Positions 34,213 to 45,014 are shown, counted from the first letter of the stretch. The stretch is 64,000 nt of DNA from Inhella gelatinilytica (GCF_016093295.1 NZ_JAEDAL010000004.1:124001-188000); one strand, 5' to 3'. The notes: a model not told the origin generated them from the sequence alone. Numbers and translations are program-made.

Positions 34213-35834
34213 CAGCCAATCACCTTGGTTGCCGAGGCATCCAATTTGGGCGGAGTCTCAAAAGTGTGGAAGGGCGCCGGCGACGGCACTTCCCACTCCA
34301 GGCCTTCCGCGGCCTCCCAGGGCTTTTGCGGTGCCTTCTCGCCCTTACCGCGCAGCATGGGCAGTGCCACGGCCAAGAAGAAGTAAACCTGCATCAGACC
34401 AAAGCCCAGGGCACCGATCGAGGCCACCGCATTGAAATCGGCGAACTGCATGGGGTAGTCGGCGTAACGGCGCGGCATACCGGCCAGGCCCAGGAAGTGC
34501 ATGGGGAAGAAGGTGATGTTGAAGAACACCAACGAACCCCAGAAGTGCAGCTTGCCACGGAACTCCGAAATCATCACACCGGACCACTTCGGGCCCCAGT
34601 AGTACACGCCCGCGAAAAGTGCGAACAACGAACCGGCCACCAGCACGTAGTGGAAGTGCGCCACCACGTAGTAGGTATCCTGAATCTGGATGTCCACCGG
34701 AGCCATCGCGCAGATCAGACCGGTGAAGCCGCCCATGGTGAACACGAAGATGAAGCCCACAGCCCACAGCATCGGGGTCTCGAAGGTCATCGAACCGCGC
34801 CACATCGTGGCCAGCCAGTTGAAGATCTTCACGCCCGTGGGCACGGCAATCAGCATCGTGGCGTACATGAAGAACAACTGGCCCGTCACCGGCATGCCGG
34901 TGGCGAACATGTGGTGGGCCCAGACGATGAACGAGAGGATGGCGATCGAAGCCGTGGCGTACACCATGGAGGCGTAGCCAAACAGGCGCTTGCGCGCGAA
35001 GGCCGGCACGATCTGGCTGACGATGCCGAAGGCCGGCAAGATCATGATGTAGACCTCGGGGTGACCGAAGAACCAGAAGATGTGCTGGTACATCACCGGG
35101 TCACCGCCGCCGGCGGGGTTGAAGAAGGTGGTGCCGAAGTGACGATCCGTCAGGGTCATCGTGATGGCACCGGCCAACACCGGCATCACGGCGATCAGCA
35201 GATACGCCGTGATCAGCCAGGTCCAGGCAAACATCGGCATCTTCATCAAGGTCATGCCCGGAGCGCGCATGTTCAGGATGGTGACGATGATGTTGATCGA
35301 GCCCATGATGGACGAGGCGCCGAGGATGTGCATCGCGAAGATGCCGGCATCCATCGAGGGCCCCATCTGCAGGGTCAGCGGCGCGTAGAGCGTCCACCCG
35401 GCGGCAGGCGCACCACCGGGCATGAAGAAGCTCGCCACCAGCATGATGGCCGCCGGAATCATCAGCCAAAAGCTGAAGTTATTCATCCGCGCGAAGGCCA
35501 TGTCCGATGCGCCAATCTGCAGCGGAATCATCCAGTTCGCGAAGCCCACGAAGGCCGGCATGATGGCGCCGAACACCATGATCAGACCGTGCATGGTCGT
35601 GAACTGGTTGAAGCGCTCGGGGTTGAAGAACTGCAGCCCCGGCTCGAAGAGCTCAGCGCGAATGAACAGCGCCAAGAGGCCGCCCACCATCAACATGGTG
35701 AAGGCAAACAGCAGGTACAAGGTACCAATGTCTTTGTGGTTGGTCGCGAAGACCCAACGGCGCCAGCCCGTGGGGGCATGGTGATCGTCATGGTGATCGT
35801 GGCCGTGGGCGTGGTGATCCATCACTGCGCTCAT
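34212..35834 (-). CDS. ctaD: cytochrome c oxidase subunit I
   Basis: Catalytic subunit with heme a and the heme a3–CuB centre; 540 aa, twelve helices. After a His/Asp-rich N-terminal tail ([15 protein letters not shown]) come [17 protein letters not shown], the heme-ligand and K/D-channel regions ([42 protein letters not shown]) and the heme-ligand pair [13 protein letters not shown]. The His-Tyr crosslink HPEVY is present, marking a true oxygen reductase. GAAGGA precedes the ATG. Confidence 0.98.
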   Translation of the reverse strand: MSAVMDHHAHGHDHHDDHHAPTGWRRWVFATNHKDIGTLYLLFAFTMLMVGGLLALFIRAELFEPGLQFFNPERFNQFTTMHGLIMVFGAIMPAFVGFANWMIPLQIGASDMAFARMNNFSFWLMIPAAIMLVASFFMPGGAPAAGWTLYAPLTLQMGPSMDAGIFAMHILGASSIMGSINIIVTILNMRAPGMTLMKMPMFAWTWLITAYLLIAVMPVLAGAITMTLTDRHFGTTFFNPAGGGDPVMYQHIFWFFGHPEVYIMILPAFGIVSQIVPAFARKRLFGYASMVYATASIAILSFIVWAHHMFATGMPVTGQLFFMYATMLIAVPTGVKIFNWLATMWRGSMTFETPMLWAVGFIFVFTMGGFTGLICAMAPVDIQIQDTYYVVAHFHYVLVAGSLFALFAGVYYWGPKWSGVMISEFRGKLHFWGSLVFFNITFFPMHFLGLAGMPRRYADYPMQFADFNAVASIGALGFGLMQVYFFLAVALPMLRGKGEKAPQKPWEAAEGLEWEVPSPAPFHTFETPPKLDASATKVIG

Positions 35835-35851
35835 GTCAATTCCTTCTCAGA

Positions 35852-37039
35852 TCACTTGCGGGCAGCGGCCATTTCGGCCGGCTGCACGATCTGGCCGGTC
35901 TTGTTGGACCAGCTGTTCTTGGTGTACGTGATGACCGCAGCCAACTCGACGTCGTTGAGCTGCTTCCAGGCCGGCATCGTGCCGTTGGCGGCGCCGTTGA
36001 GCACCACAGCGATTTGCTTGCCCTTGTCGGCATCCGTGACGATGGCCGAGCCATCCAAAGGCTTGATCGGGCCGGCCCCCTTGCCATCGGCTCGGTGGCA
36101 AGCCGCACAGTTGGCGCTATACACCTTTTCGCCCCGGGCCATCAGCTCGTCTTGCGTCCACTCTTTGGTGGGGTCATCGGCCTTAGCAGCGGCCTTTTTC
36201 AGTTCGTCCGCCACCCAGGCGCTGTACTTCTCAGCCGACAGCACTTTCACGTGGATGGGCATGTAGGCGTGTTCTTTGCCACACAACTCCGCACACTGGC
36301 CGTAAAAGTCACCTTCCTTTTCAGCTTTGAACCACGTGTCCCGCACAAAACCGGGGATCGCGTCTTGCTTCACCCCAAAGGCTGGCACCATCCAGGCGTG
36401 GATCACGTCATTGGCGGTGGTGATGATGCGAATCTTTTTACCCACCGGCACCACCAGCGGGTTGTCCACCTTCAAGAGGTAGTTGTCCACCTTTTCAGGC
36501 TTGCCACTGTCGCTCTGTTCGCGCTGAGCCGGGTCCAGCGACGACAGGAAGCCAATGCCCTTGCCCTCGCCATTCAGGTAGTCGTAGCCCCACTTCCACT
36601 GGTAGCCGGTGGCCTTGATGGTGATGTCGGCGTTGGTGGTGTCCTTCATTGCGACCACCACCTTGGTAGCCGGCAAGGCCATGCCGATCACGATGATGAA
36701 CGGCACCACCGTCCACGCGATTTCCACCGCCACCGATTCGTGAAAATTGGCCGGCTTCGCACCCCGCGATTTGCGGTGCTTGAAGATGGAATAGAACATC
36801 ACGCCGAAGACCACCACAAAGATGGCGGTACAGATCCACATCATCATGACGTGCAGATCCATTTGCCACGCTGCGATCTGCGTCACCGGCGGATGCAAGT
36901 TCAATTGATTGACCGCCGGGCCACCGGGAAGATCGTTCACGGCGAAGGCTGCCGGCGCCCCGACCGCGGCCGCCAAGGCCAGACCGGCTTGCGCCAGGTG
37001 CCCCATGCCATGCAGGGCTTTCTTGTGTGCGTTATTCAT
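35852..37039 (-). CDS. ctaC: cytochrome c oxidase subunit II with fused cytochrome c domain
   Basis: 395 aa from the ATG at 37039 (a GTG eleven codons upstream is possible). Signal sequence, then two helices (about 60-85 and 108-128), then the cupredoxin CuA domain with His214, Cys249, Cys253, His257 and Met260 (QCAELCGKEHAYM). A C-terminal class I cytochrome c follows, with CAACH at 311-315 and GTMPAW carrying the axial Met355, which makes this a caa3-type subunit II. It is the first gene of the cox cluster; its leader contains a perfect hairpin and a TAGAAT -10-like hexamer at 37145-37150. Confidence 0.96.
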   Translation of the reverse strand: MNNAHKKALHGMGHLAQAGLALAAAVGAPAAFAVNDLPGGPAVNQLNLHPPVTQIAAWQMDLHVMMMWICTAIFVVVFGVMFYSIFKHRKSRGAKPANFHESVAVEIAWTVVPFIIVIGMALPATKVVVAMKDTTNADITIKATGYQWKWGYDYLNGEGKGIGFLSSLDPAQREQSDSGKPEKVDNYLLKVDNPLVVPVGKKIRIITTANDVIHAWMVPAFGVKQDAIPGFVRDTWFKAEKEGDFYGQCAELCGKEHAYMPIHVKVLSAEKYSAWVADELKKAAAKADDPTKEWTQDELMARGEKVYSANCAACHRADGKGAGPIKPLDGSAIVTDADKGKQIAVVLNGAANGTMPAWKQLNDVELAAVITYTKNSWSNKTGQIVQPAEMAAARK

Positions 37040-37075
37040 GTCTGCAGTTCGACTCCGGTTGCTGCGGTTCACGTC

Positions 37076-37095
37076 GCAACCGCAGGTGCGGTTGC
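37076..37095 (-). other. hairpin in the ctaC leader
   Basis: Perfect 8-bp stem GCAACCGC/GCGGTTGC with an AGGT/ACCT tetraloop, 37 bases upstream of the chosen ATG of ctaC. It overlaps nothing else. It could affect translation or 5' stability of the cox mRNA. Confidence 0.5.
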
Positions 37096-37587
37096 CATGA
37101 GTGCAAGGCCCGGCCCCGAATTGGGGTCGGCGGAAAAGCGGCGCATTCTATGCCGCTACCTCAGGCCCTCGGCTCCAGCCTTGATCCAGAACAAGCTCGG
37201 GTAAACCCGCCATACCCCCCATTTGACGAAGCCAAAGCCCTTTGATCCGGCGTAGATCATCCCCCCAGCACCCCGGGGTGGCCGTCGTCGGATTTCGGAC
37301 GCAGCCCGGCCTGGCCACCCTTGCTCCTGCCCTAACGCAGGCGACCTCGATGCCGTCAATGGCCCAAGACTCAGATGCCACGACAAGGGGCCCAATCGGC
37401 GCCACACGCCCCGCAGCGCGTGGAAAAGGCCGACAAAACCGAACCAGTCATTAAGGCCGGTCGGGGCGGATTTCTCGAGCTTTGAGTCGCGGGAGCGCCC
37501 CGCGAAGATGCATCCCAAGACGACGCGCTGAAGTCCTCCGGGGCCAAGCGACGAGCACCGGCCTCGCCGGACCGTTTGCGTCAGTCG

Positions 37588-37607
37588 GTCGGGGCCGCAT
37601 CCCCGAC
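37588..37607. repeat. hairpin repeat, copy A (CCGCAT loop)
   Basis: GTCGGGG-CCGCAT-CCCCGAC: 7-bp perfect stem with a six-base loop. The loop and inner four pairs are identical to copy B at 37674-37699, while the outer pairs differ but remain complementary. Confidence 0.6.
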
Positions 37608-37673
37608 TGCGCGCACGCTTCGCAGCCCCACGCCTTCGGGTGTTCATGGGCGAAGCCTGTGCGCCGCTGGCTC

Positions 37674-37699
37674 GGCCCCGGGGCCGCATCCCCGGGGCC
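37674..37699. repeat. hairpin repeat, copy B (CCGCAT loop)
   Basis: GGCCCCGGGG-CCGCAT-CCCCGGGGCC: 10-bp perfect stem with the same loop as copy A, 86 bases downstream. A T6 run (37708-37713) begins 9 bases after the stem on the plus strand; the stop of the methyltransferase gene lies within that run. Confidence 0.6.
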
Positions 37700-37711
37700 G
37701 GCTGGCGTTTT

Positions 37712-38929
37712 TTAGGTCGTGCGCTCAAGCAGAGCCTTCAGGGCCTGCTCCCGAACACCCCAGAACGCCATCAACTCGGTCGCCTGCTCTTGCGCCAGGG
37801 CTTGTGCCGTCGCATTGGCTTGTGGGCGTCGAACGGCCTGAATCATTTTGTTCTTGGCCGTGTGCTCCAGACTGACAAACTCGATCACCTGGGTATCAAA
37901 ACCCTGCGCCTCCAGCAAAAGGGCGCGCAGCCCATCGGTCAGCATTTCTGCCTCCTGCCCGAGGTGTACCCCGTGCTTGAACAACGGCTTCAGGACCCCC
38001 GGGGGCTGCAACTGCCCTCGGAGTTGCTTGTGGCAGCACGGCGCAGTCAAGATGATGCGAGCCTGGGCGCGCAAGCCGTGATGCAAGGCGTGGTCCGTGG
38101 CCGTGTCACAGGCATGCAGGGCAATCATCACGTCCAGCGGCTCCACCTTGGCGTGGCCCACGTCCCCTTGGTGAAAGTGCAGTCCGGTCAGGCCCAAGCG
38201 CCGCGCAATGGCCTCGGTTTCCTCCACCAAATCTGACCGCAGCTCCACGCCACGAACATCCGGTACCCAGCCTTGCTTCAGCAAGTGCTCGTGCACGGCA
38301 AACGTCAGATAGGCCTTCCCGCACCCGAAATCCGCCACCCGCACCCGAGCCCCCGGGGGAATACCGGAGGTACGAAGCGCTGCATCGAACAGCTCCACAA
38401 AGTGATTGATTTGCCGCCACTTGCGCGCCATGGCCGGCACCAGCTGTGCCACGCTGTCACGCCCCGCCTGTGCCACCCCCAGGGCGTGCCACGCCGGTTG
38501 CTGCAGATCCAGCCAGCGCGGCTTGGCGCGGTTGTGAGCCTGCGCTTGGGTGTCCGGTCCAGCGGGAGCGGCGACAGCCCGCAGCGGATGCTGACTCAAG
38601 CGACCACGGCCTTTGCGGTTGAAATCCAGCTGCCAATGGGCTTGTGGCATCAACAGCGTGGCGGACCGCATCTGTGAACCCACACACTGAGCCAAAAGCG
38701 AGGGCACCTCACCGGGGAGCAGGTTCTGAGTCAGATCCCGGGTGCGGTGACGCCAAACCACCTGAATTCTTTCGCCCCCCTGAAGGCGCACGGGCCGCAA
38801 GCGGATGCGCTCCAGATCCCCCGCTGCAGCCGACGGATGACTCAGCTGCAGTTGAAAACCGGCGCCAGAGACCAGGGCCTCCGCACACAAAACCAAAAAG
38901 CGCGCCTGCGCCGGGTCTGATTCACTCAT
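37712..38929 (-). CDS. SAM-dependent methyltransferase (Methyltransf_32 type)
   Basis: 405-residue cytosolic protein. The N-terminal half is variable; the C-terminal half has class I methyltransferase features: ADFGCGKAYLTFAVHEHLL (SAM loop), RGVELRSDLVEE, and the family hallmark ALHACDTATDHAL followed by TAPCCHKQLRGQL. This is the PF13679/METTL25-like pattern; the substrate is unknown. The ATG at 38929 is preferred to one at 38938, because the latter falls inside a GACAAT -10-like hexamer (38942-38937) that would place transcription start at the ATG. Confidence 0.8.
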   Translation of the reverse strand: MSESDPAQARFLVLCAEALVSGAGFQLQLSHPSAAAGDLERIRLRPVRLQGGERIQVVWRHRTRDLTQNLLPGEVPSLLAQCVGSQMRSATLLMPQAHWQLDFNRKGRGRLSQHPLRAVAAPAGPDTQAQAHNRAKPRWLDLQQPAWHALGVAQAGRDSVAQLVPAMARKWRQINHFVELFDAALRTSGIPPGARVRVADFGCGKAYLTFAVHEHLLKQGWVPDVRGVELRSDLVEETEAIARRLGLTGLHFHQGDVGHAKVEPLDVMIALHACDTATDHALHHGLRAQARIILTAPCCHKQLRGQLQPPGVLKPLFKHGVHLGQEAEMLTDGLRALLLEAQGFDTQVIEFVSLEHTAKNKMIQAVRRPQANATAQALAQEQATELMAFWGVREQALKALLERTT

Positions 38930-38983
38930 GGGGGGCATTGTCGACCGCGTAGCATCGCGATGCTTCGGCCTTCGCTCTTCCCC

Positions 38984-40396
38984 ATGACCGTCACCCTGGC
39001 TGATATCGAACGCGTGGTCCGCGAGTGGCACAACCGCCACCCGCTGGCACGGCGCGTCCGCGGGGAAGCCATCCACAGCGTGGGCTGGGTGGGCTTGCCC
39101 TATATGCGTGCCAGCCAAGCAGCGGAACCGAGCCTTGATGCACCGGCGGCACCGCCCGCCCCCCCCCGACCGAAGTCGCTGGGGTGGCATCGCTGGCGGC
39201 GCGGGAATGGCGGCGCCGGGCCTTGGCGCGTTTTTTCAGAGACCTTCATCGACGGTATCGCACCCAGAGCGGTGGACGCTTTCGCCGGCCACTGCGCCTG
39301 GGTGCACGTGCTGGAGGGGACGGAAGACTGGCCGCTGCGCCGCATCCAGGTTGACGAACGTCTCGCGGAAGCCTGTCACGGCGCTTGGCCAACAGAGCGC
39401 TGGTTACTCACGGCCGCCATCGAATACCGCGGCGACAAGATTCGGGTGCTGATTGGTGAATCACAGGGCAAGCTAAAGGTCTTGGGGCGCCACCGCCATT
39501 GGGATCGGCTGAAGTTGACCGGAACCGGCCTGCTCATTGCTGGCGCGGGGGCCCTGGGCATGGCGGCCATCTTGGATCGCCCCAGCCCTTCCAACGAGCC
39601 GGTTCGATCGCCTCAGGCCCCCGCCAGCGCCCCATCGGCACGGTCTTCAGGATCTCCGACCCCGCTCGCGCCGGCCTCGGCACCAGCCACGGCCGCTTCC
39701 GCCTCGGCGGCGCCCTCCGCGCCTTCGGTTCAGAGTGCCGCGCCGGCCAGCGACCCGCCTGAGCCGGGTCCGATCCCGTCAGCACCGGTCTTTCCCCCCG
39801 CCGCCGCCAGCGCAGCGCCCGGGACTGCCAACACCCCCAGCAGTGGCGGGCCGCCCCATCCGGTGGGGACGTCATCGCCCGGATCCAAGGCCTCGGTGCC
39901 GCTGCGCGCCGACGGCGAACCGGACATCCGGCCTCGACTTGGGCCGGTCCATCGGGTGCGACCGCCCAAACCGGCCGCATCCGAATTGGTCGGCCCGCCT
40001 CCGGCAGAAAAAGCGAGTCGCCGATCGCCGAAATCAGCGATTCAGTCTGAGGCGGGCGAACGTGAATCCGCCCCGCCCGCGCTGACCGGGCGCGACCGCC
40101 CCCGGTCCGGAGCCGACAAGCCCGAGCACATTCGCGCCGCACCGACCGCGGCCGGCCCCCAAGTGGCCTTGGTCAGTCCGGCCTTTGCCAAAAAGGCCGA
40201 GGCTGAAGAGCGCCTGTCGCAGATGCAGGCCCACCTGCAGGCCACCGTGCGCGAGGGTGACTTGCAAGGAGAAGTCTTTGAAACGCCGCAAGGGTGGCGC
40301 GCTGCTGTTTGGCCCTTTGCGACCCGTGCAGAAGCCCAGATCGTCAATGCCACCATGGTGGCACGGGGCTGGAAGACCCGCGCCGTCGATTTCTGA
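38984..40396 (+). CDS. SPOR-like domain protein with proline-rich linker
   Basis: 470 aa. An N-terminal cytosolic region (to about residue 185, with TLADIERVVREWHNRHPLARR) is followed by a short hydrophobic segment (GLLIAGAGALGMAAIL, about 182-197), a very long low-complexity Ala/Pro/Ser region (about 200-400), and a C-terminal domain (ALVSPAFAKKAEAEERLSQM, EVFETPQGWRAAVWPF) that looks like a SPOR peptidoglycan-binding fold. This layout suggests an inner-membrane protein reaching to the cell wall. The SPOR assignment rests on pattern only. Its TGA abuts the stop of argJ (TGATCA), with no intergenic base. Confidence 0.6.
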   Translation: MTVTLADIERVVREWHNRHPLARRVRGEAIHSVGWVGLPYMRASQAAEPSLDAPAAPPAPPRPKSLGWHRWRRGNGGAGPWRVFSETFIDGIAPRAVDAFAGHCAWVHVLEGTEDWPLRRIQVDERLAEACHGAWPTERWLLTAAIEYRGDKIRVLIGESQGKLKVLGRHRHWDRLKLTGTGLLIAGAGALGMAAILDRPSPSNEPVRSPQAPASAPSARSSGSPTPLAPASAPATAASASAAPSAPSVQSAAPASDPPEPGPIPSAPVFPPAAASAAPGTANTPSSGGPPHPVGTSSPGSKASVPLRADGEPDIRPRLGPVHRVRPPKPAASELVGPPPAEKASRRSPKSAIQSEAGERESAPPALTGRDRPRSGADKPEHIRAAPTAAGPQVALVSPAFAKKAEAEERLSQMQAHLQATVREGDLQGEVFETPQGWRAAVWPFATRAEAQIVNATMVARGWKTRAVDF

Positions 40397-41623
40397 TCAG
40401 GAGCGGTAGTCCGCATTGATGCGGACGTACTCTTCGCTGAAATCACAGGTCCAAACCGTCGTGCTGGCCACCCCGCGGTTCAGGTTCACCCGCACCAGGA
40501 CGTCAGATCCCGCCATGACCTCGGCTGCTTCAGCCTCGACGTATTCAGGGTGGCGTCCACCCGCCGTCACCACATGCACCTCGCCCAGGTGCATTTCGAT
40601 ACGGTTCTGGTCCAAATCAGCAATGCCCGCATACCCCACCGCGGCCAGGATGCGCCCCAGGTTGGGGTCGCTGGCGAAGAAGGCGGTTTTAACCAGGGGC
40701 GAGTGCGCAATCGCGTAGGCGGCCAGACGGCACTCAGCCTCGTCGCGCCCCCCATCGACCTGAACACGGATGAATTTGGTGGCCCCCTCGCCGTCACGCA
40801 CGATGGCCTGGGCCAACTGCACAGCCAGCTCGTTCAGTGCCGCCCGCAGGGCTTGCGCCGCGGCACTGTCCAGTGCCGTGATCGGTGTGTGGCCGGCGCG
40901 CTGGGTGGCGATTACCACAAAGCTGTCATTCGTTGAAGTGTCGCCATCCACGGTGATGCGGTTGAACGACGCATCGGCAGCCTCCCGCGCCAGGGCATTC
41001 ATCAGCGCCGGGGCCACGCAGGCGTCAGTGGCGATAAACCCCAGCATGGTGGCCATATTGGGGCGGATCATGCCCGCCCCCTTCGCGATGCCCGTCAGGG
41101 TGACGGTGCGGCCCTCAATCTGCAGCTGCCGGGAAGCCGCCTTGGGCAAGGTATCCGTGGTCATGATGGCCTGGGCCGCCTCGAACCACTGCGTCGGCGC
41201 GGCGGCCGACACGGCAGCATCCAGCCCGGCTTCAATGCGCTCCACCGGCAGGGTTTCCATGATCACACCGGTGGAAAACGGCAACACCTGCTGGGGCGCC
41301 ACGTTCAGCTTGGCCGCCAAGGCCGTGCAGCTGCGACGCGCGCGCGCCAGGCCATCGGCGCCGGTGCCTGCATTGGCGTTGCCTGTGTTGATTAAGAGCG
41401 CCCGAATAGAGGAGTCCTGCAGGTGCTCGCGGCACACCTGCACCGGCGCGGCACAGTAGCGGTTTTGGGTGAACACGCCGCCCACCGCCGCGCCTTCATC
41501 CAACAGCCACACCGACAAATCCCGCCGCCCCGGCTTGCGGATGCCCGCCATCGTGGTACCAATTCGCACCCCCGCCACGGGCAGCAGGTCTTGGGGGTTG
41601 GGGGCTTGCAAATCAACGGGCAT
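40397..41623 (-). CDS. argJ: bifunctional glutamate N-acetyltransferase/N-acetylglutamate synthase
   Basis: Transfers acetyl between N-acetylornithine and glutamate in the arginine cycle; also makes N-acetylglutamate in bifunctional forms. 408 aa from the ATG at 41623 with GGAG upstream. It is made as a precursor cleaved before Thr in [35 protein letters not shown], and the beta-chain [10 protein letters not shown] and GEGATKFI blocks are all present. argB is in the same window, 17 kb away. It is not obviously co-transcribed with secA, 84 bases upstream. Confidence 0.96.
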   Translation of the reverse strand: MPVDLQAPNPQDLLPVAGVRIGTTMAGIRKPGRRDLSVWLLDEGAAVGGVFTQNRYCAAPVQVCREHLQDSSIRALLINTGNANAGTGADGLARARRSCTALAAKLNVAPQQVLPFSTGVIMETLPVERIEAGLDAAVSAAAPTQWFEAAQAIMTTDTLPKAASRQLQIEGRTVTLTGIAKGAGMIRPNMATMLGFIATDACVAPALMNALAREAADASFNRITVDGDTSTNDSFVVIATQRAGHTPITALDSAAAQALRAALNELAVQLAQAIVRDGEGATKFIRVQVDGGRDEAECRLAAYAIAHSPLVKTAFFASDPNLGRILAAVGYAGIADLDQNRIEMHLGEVHVVTAGGRHPEYVEAEAAEVMAGSDVLVRVNLNRGVASTTVWTCDFSEEYVRINADYRS

Positions 41624-41707
41624 GGCGGACTCCAAAGGGACAGCCGGCCATTCTAGAAACGACAAAGCCGCCCGCAGGCGGCCTCGTCCAACCCAGTCAA
41701 ACCCCGC

Positions 41708-44446
41708 TTAGGCCAGCTTGCCGTGGCAGGCCTTGAACTTCTTGCCGCTGCCACAGGGGCAGGGATCATTGCGGCCGACACCGACGAATTGCTGAGCGTT
41801 CGGCTCCGACTCCTGCGACACCGAGCCGTCTTCGTTCGGGTGCGTGTAAGTGACGTTGCGCGGCGTCTCCGCCTGCGCCGCCGCAATTTCTGCGGCCGCC
41901 TGGGCCTCTTCCTCGGTCTGGATGCGAACGTTCATCAGCACGCGGGTCACTTCCATCTTCACCGCATCCAAGAGCTGCGAGAACAACTCAAATGCTTCGC
42001 GCTTGTACTCCTGCTTGGGGTTTTTCTGCGCATAGCCGCGCAAATGAATGCCCTGACGCAAGTAGTCCAATGCCGCCAAGTGCTCGCGCCAGCGGTGGTC
42101 GATGCTTTGCAGCAGCACCATGCGGATGAAGGGCGTGAAGTGCTCGGCGCCAATCATTTGCACCTTGCCCTCGAAGCGCTCATGGGCCGCCGCGATGACC
42201 TTGGCCAAGATATCCTCGTCCGTGATGGAGTCCGACGCCTGTGTCAGCCCGAGCAGATCCAGGTCCAACTGCCATTCGTCTTTGAGCACACGCTGCAAGC
42301 CCGGCAAATCCCATTGCTCTTCCAGGCTCTCAACCGGGACATGGGCGCGCACCACATCGGTCACGGCCCCTTCGCGCAGGTGACGAATCTGCGGCAGCAA
42401 GTCTTGCGCCTCCAGAATGTCGTTGCGCTGCTGGTAGATCACCTTGCGCTGATCATTCGCCACATCGTCGTACTCCAGCAACTGCTTGCGGATGTCGAAG
42501 TTGCGCGCCTCCACTTTGCGCTGGGCACCTTCCAGCGACCGGGTCACGATGCCCGCTTCGATCGCCTCGCCATCGGGCATCTTCAGGCGCTCCATGATGG
42601 CTTTGACGCGTTCGCCGGCAAAGATGCGCATCAGCGAATCATCGAGCGAGAGATAAAAGCGCGAACTGCCCGGGTCACCTTGCCGTCCGGAGCGACCCCG
42701 CAGCTGGTTGTCAATGCGTCGGCTTTCGTGACGTTCCGTGGCAATCACACGCAGGCCGCCAGCAGCCTTCACTTGGTCATGCAAGCCCTGCCACTCATCG
42801 TGTAGCTTTTGGATGCGCGTCGCTTTGTCGCCCTGCGGAATGCTTACATCGGCTTCCAGCAACTGAACCTGTTTTTCCACATTGCCGCCGAGCACGATGT
42901 CGGTGCCGCGGCCCGCCATGTTGGTGGCGATGGTGATCATGCCCGGGCGCCCTGCTTGGGCAATGATTTCCGCTTCACGCTGATGCTGCTTGGCATTCAG
43001 AACGTTGTGCGGAAGCTTGGCCTTCTCAAGCAACTTGGCCACGATTTCCGAATTTTCGATCGAGGTCGTGCCCACGAGAACCGGCTGGCCACGCTCGTGC
43101 GAATTGCGGATGTCATTCAGCACGGCCTGATACTTTTCTGGCGTGCTCTTGTAGACCAGGTCCAGCTCGTCTTTGCGAATCGTGGGGCGGTTGGGCGGAA
43201 TCACCACCGTCTCTAGGCCGTAAATCTCCTGGAATTCGTAGGCTTCGGTGTCCGCGGTGCCCGTCATCCCCGCCAGCTTCCCGTACATACGGAAGTAGTT
43301 CTGGAAGGTAATGGAGGCAAGCGTCTGATTTTCGGCCTGGATGGCCACACCCTCTTTGGCTTCGACAGCTTGGTGCAGGCCCTCACTCCAGCGGCGCCCC
43401 GTCATGAGGCGGCCGGTGAATTCGTCGACGATCACCACCTCACCGTCTTGCACCACGTAGTGGGTATCGCGCTGAAATACGTGATGAGCGCGCAGGGCGG
43501 CGTAGAGGTGATGGACCAGGGAAATGAAGCTCGGGTCATACAGACTGGCCCCCGAGGGCAGCAATCCGGCCTCATTGAGCAGCGTCTCCGCCGTTTCGTG
43601 GCCCGCTTCCGTCAAGAAGATTTGGTGCGACTTTTCATCGACCGTGAAGTCACCCGGTTCGATCACCCCTTCGCCGGTGCGAGGGTCCGCCTCGCCGATC
43701 TGCTTCTTCAGCTTGGGCGCGATGGCATTGATGCGCAGGTAAACCTCGGTGTGGTCGTCCGCCTGACCCGAAATGATCAAGGGCGTGCGAGCCTCATCGA
43801 TGAGGATCGAATCCACTTCGTCCACGATCGCATAGGCCAGACCCCGTTGGACGCGCTCGTCCGTACCTTGCACCATGTTGTCGCGCAGGTAATCGAAACC
43901 GTACTCGTTATTGGTGCCATAAGTGATGTCGGCGTTATAAGCCGCTTGCTTGATATCGCGCGACACGTGGCTTTGGTTCACCCCCACCGTCAAACCCAGG
44001 AAGGTGTACAGCTTGCCCATCCAATCCGCATCACGGCGCGCCAGGTAGTCGTTCACCGTCACCACGTGAACACCCTTGCCCGTCAGTGCATTCAGGTACA
44101 CCGGCAGCGTGGCCATCAGGGTTTTGCCCTCGCCCGTGCGCATCTCCGCAATCTTGCCGCTGTGCAGCACCATGCCGCCAATCAACTGGACGTCAAAGTG
44201 ACGCATCTTGAGCGCCCGCTTGCTGCCCTCACGGACCACGGCAAACGCCTCGGGCAGGAGGTTGTCCAGGCTCTCTCCGCCGGCCACGCGCACCTTGAAT
44301 TCAGCCGTCTTGGCACGCAATCCGTCGTCGCTGAGCGCCTCCATCTGGGGCTCCAGCGCGTTGATAGTGGCCACCGCGCGGCGGTACTGGCGCAGCAATC
44401 GCTCATTGCGACTGCCAAAGATGGCGGTAAGAAGCTTGGGCAACAT
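41708..44446 (-). CDS. secA: protein translocase ATPase SecA
   Basis: Motor ATPase driving preproteins through SecYEG. 912 aa. DEAD-type motor blocks include [20 protein letters not shown] (Walker A), [20 protein letters not shown] (Walker B), [13 protein letters not shown] and [20 protein letters not shown]. The C-terminal zinc SEC-C motif [13 protein letters not shown] binds SecB and lipids. The ATG at 44446 starts the conserved [18 protein letters not shown]. No Shine-Dalgarno is obvious. It is divergent from the DciA-like gene. Confidence 0.98.
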   Translation of the reverse strand: MLPKLLTAIFGSRNERLLRQYRRAVATINALEPQMEALSDDGLRAKTAEFKVRVAGGESLDNLLPEAFAVVREGSKRALKMRHFDVQLIGGMVLHSGKIAEMRTGEGKTLMATLPVYLNALTGKGVHVVTVNDYLARRDADWMGKLYTFLGLTVGVNQSHVSRDIKQAAYNADITYGTNNEYGFDYLRDNMVQGTDERVQRGLAYAIVDEVDSILIDEARTPLIISGQADDHTEVYLRINAIAPKLKKQIGEADPRTGEGVIEPGDFTVDEKSHQIFLTEAGHETAETLLNEAGLLPSGASLYDPSFISLVHHLYAALRAHHVFQRDTHYVVQDGEVVIVDEFTGRLMTGRRWSEGLHQAVEAKEGVAIQAENQTLASITFQNYFRMYGKLAGMTGTADTEAYEFQEIYGLETVVIPPNRPTIRKDELDLVYKSTPEKYQAVLNDIRNSHERGQPVLVGTTSIENSEIVAKLLEKAKLPHNVLNAKQHQREAEIIAQAGRPGMITIATNMAGRGTDIVLGGNVEKQVQLLEADVSIPQGDKATRIQKLHDEWQGLHDQVKAAGGLRVIATERHESRRIDNQLRGRSGRQGDPGSSRFYLSLDDSLMRIFAGERVKAIMERLKMPDGEAIEAGIVTRSLEGAQRKVEARNFDIRKQLLEYDDVANDQRKVIYQQRNDILEAQDLLPQIRHLREGAVTDVVRAHVPVESLEEQWDLPGLQRVLKDEWQLDLDLLGLTQASDSITDEDILAKVIAAAHERFEGKVQMIGAEHFTPFIRMVLLQSIDHRWREHLAALDYLRQGIHLRGYAQKNPKQEYKREAFELFSQLLDAVKMEVTRVLMNVRIQTEEEAQAAAEIAAAQAETPRNVTYTHPNEDGSVSQESEPNAQQFVGVGRNDPCPCGSGKKFKACHGKLA

Positions 44447-44572
44447 GGGAGCAATCAATCGTTGGAAGCGCCCAACCCGGGCGAGAACCCGAGCAGGTGG
44501 GGGCGCGACGCCGCAACACAAGGGCTGCGCGCGGCAAAGCGGCGAATGTTATCAGCGCCCTACACTGTGCCC

Positions 44573-44899
44573 ATGCGTCCCAGCCGCCCCACCCCGCCCG
44601 CGGTACCCGCCCCGCTCAGCGTCCAGCAAGCCTTGCGCGCGAGCGATCCGCTTCGAGAGCTCGGGCGACGGATGGCGGCCTCTCGAGACTGCTTGGAGTG
44701 CGTCAAGGTGGCCATTCCCCCCTCGCTACGCGGCGTGGTGCAGGCCGGCCCGGTGGACGAGTCCGGGTGGACCTTGTTGGTCCAGAACGCAGCGGCTGCC
44801 GCGAAGCTGCGGCAATTGAAACCCCACCTGGATTTGCTCTTGGCCGAACGCATGGGCGCTGGCATCGCACTCCGAATCAAAGTGCTGACCCAATCCTGA
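44573..44899 (+). CDS. DciA-like (DUF721) protein
   Basis: 108-residue basic protein with DUF721 features: a helical N-terminal part (VQQALRASDPLRELGRRMAA) and a KH-like C-terminal part (GWTLLVQNAAAAAKLRQLKP followed by IALRIKVL). DciA proteins load the replicative helicase DnaB in most bacteria; the position next to secA is usual in proteobacteria. The ATG at 44573 is directly preceded by TACACT (44561-44566) and six bases, so the mRNA may be leaderless. An in-frame upstream extension is only antisense to secA and was dropped. Confidence 0.75.
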   Translation: MRPSRPTPPAVPAPLSVQQALRASDPLRELGRRMAASRDCLECVKVAIPPSLRGVVQAGPVDESGWTLLVQNAAAAAKLRQLKPHLDLLLAERMGAGIALRIKVLTQS

Positions 44900-44903
44900 G
44901 GGA

Positions 44904-44979
44904 TGGTGCCGGCTGTCAGAATCGAACTGACGACCTTCCGCTTACAAGGCGGGTGCTCTACCAACTGAGCTAAGCCGGC
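44904..44979 (-). tRNA. tRNA-Thr (anticodon TGT)
   Basis: 76 bases including encoded CCA. Acceptor stem GCCGGCT/AGCCGGC with discriminator A, D-arm TTAGCTCAGTTGGTAGAGC, anticodon loop CTTGTAA on a CCCGC/GCGGA stem, and T-arm GTTCGATTC. The UGU anticodon reads ACA/ACG threonine codons. It lies between the DciA-like gene and sspB with no other tRNA nearby. Confidence 0.97.
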
Positions 44980-45014
44980 GTCCAGGTCGCGCCTCACAGC
45001 ACGACCCGCATCAA

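Larger units (their letters stand above)
37040..37711. other. non-coding, hairpin-dense region upstream of ctaC
   Basis: 672 bases without a credible gene; open frames here have no motif, start signal or plausible composition. It holds the ctaC leader (to about 37150) and then several GC-rich palindromes: CACCCCGGGGTG (37269-37280), TCGCGGG/CCCGCGA (37487-37505), and two hairpins that share the GGGG-CCGCAT-CCCC core (37588-37607 and 37674-37699). Confidence 0.6.

Noticed and set aside
34266-36266. 666-codon open frame antisense to ctaD/ctaC
   Set aside because: His/Glu/Gln-rich shadow of membrane-protein codons; no start signal or family.
37156-37728. 190-codon minus-strand open frame in the gap upstream of ctaC
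   Set aside because: Arg/Gly/Pro-rich translation, no ribosome-binding site or motif, and it spans the hairpins; treated as non-coding.
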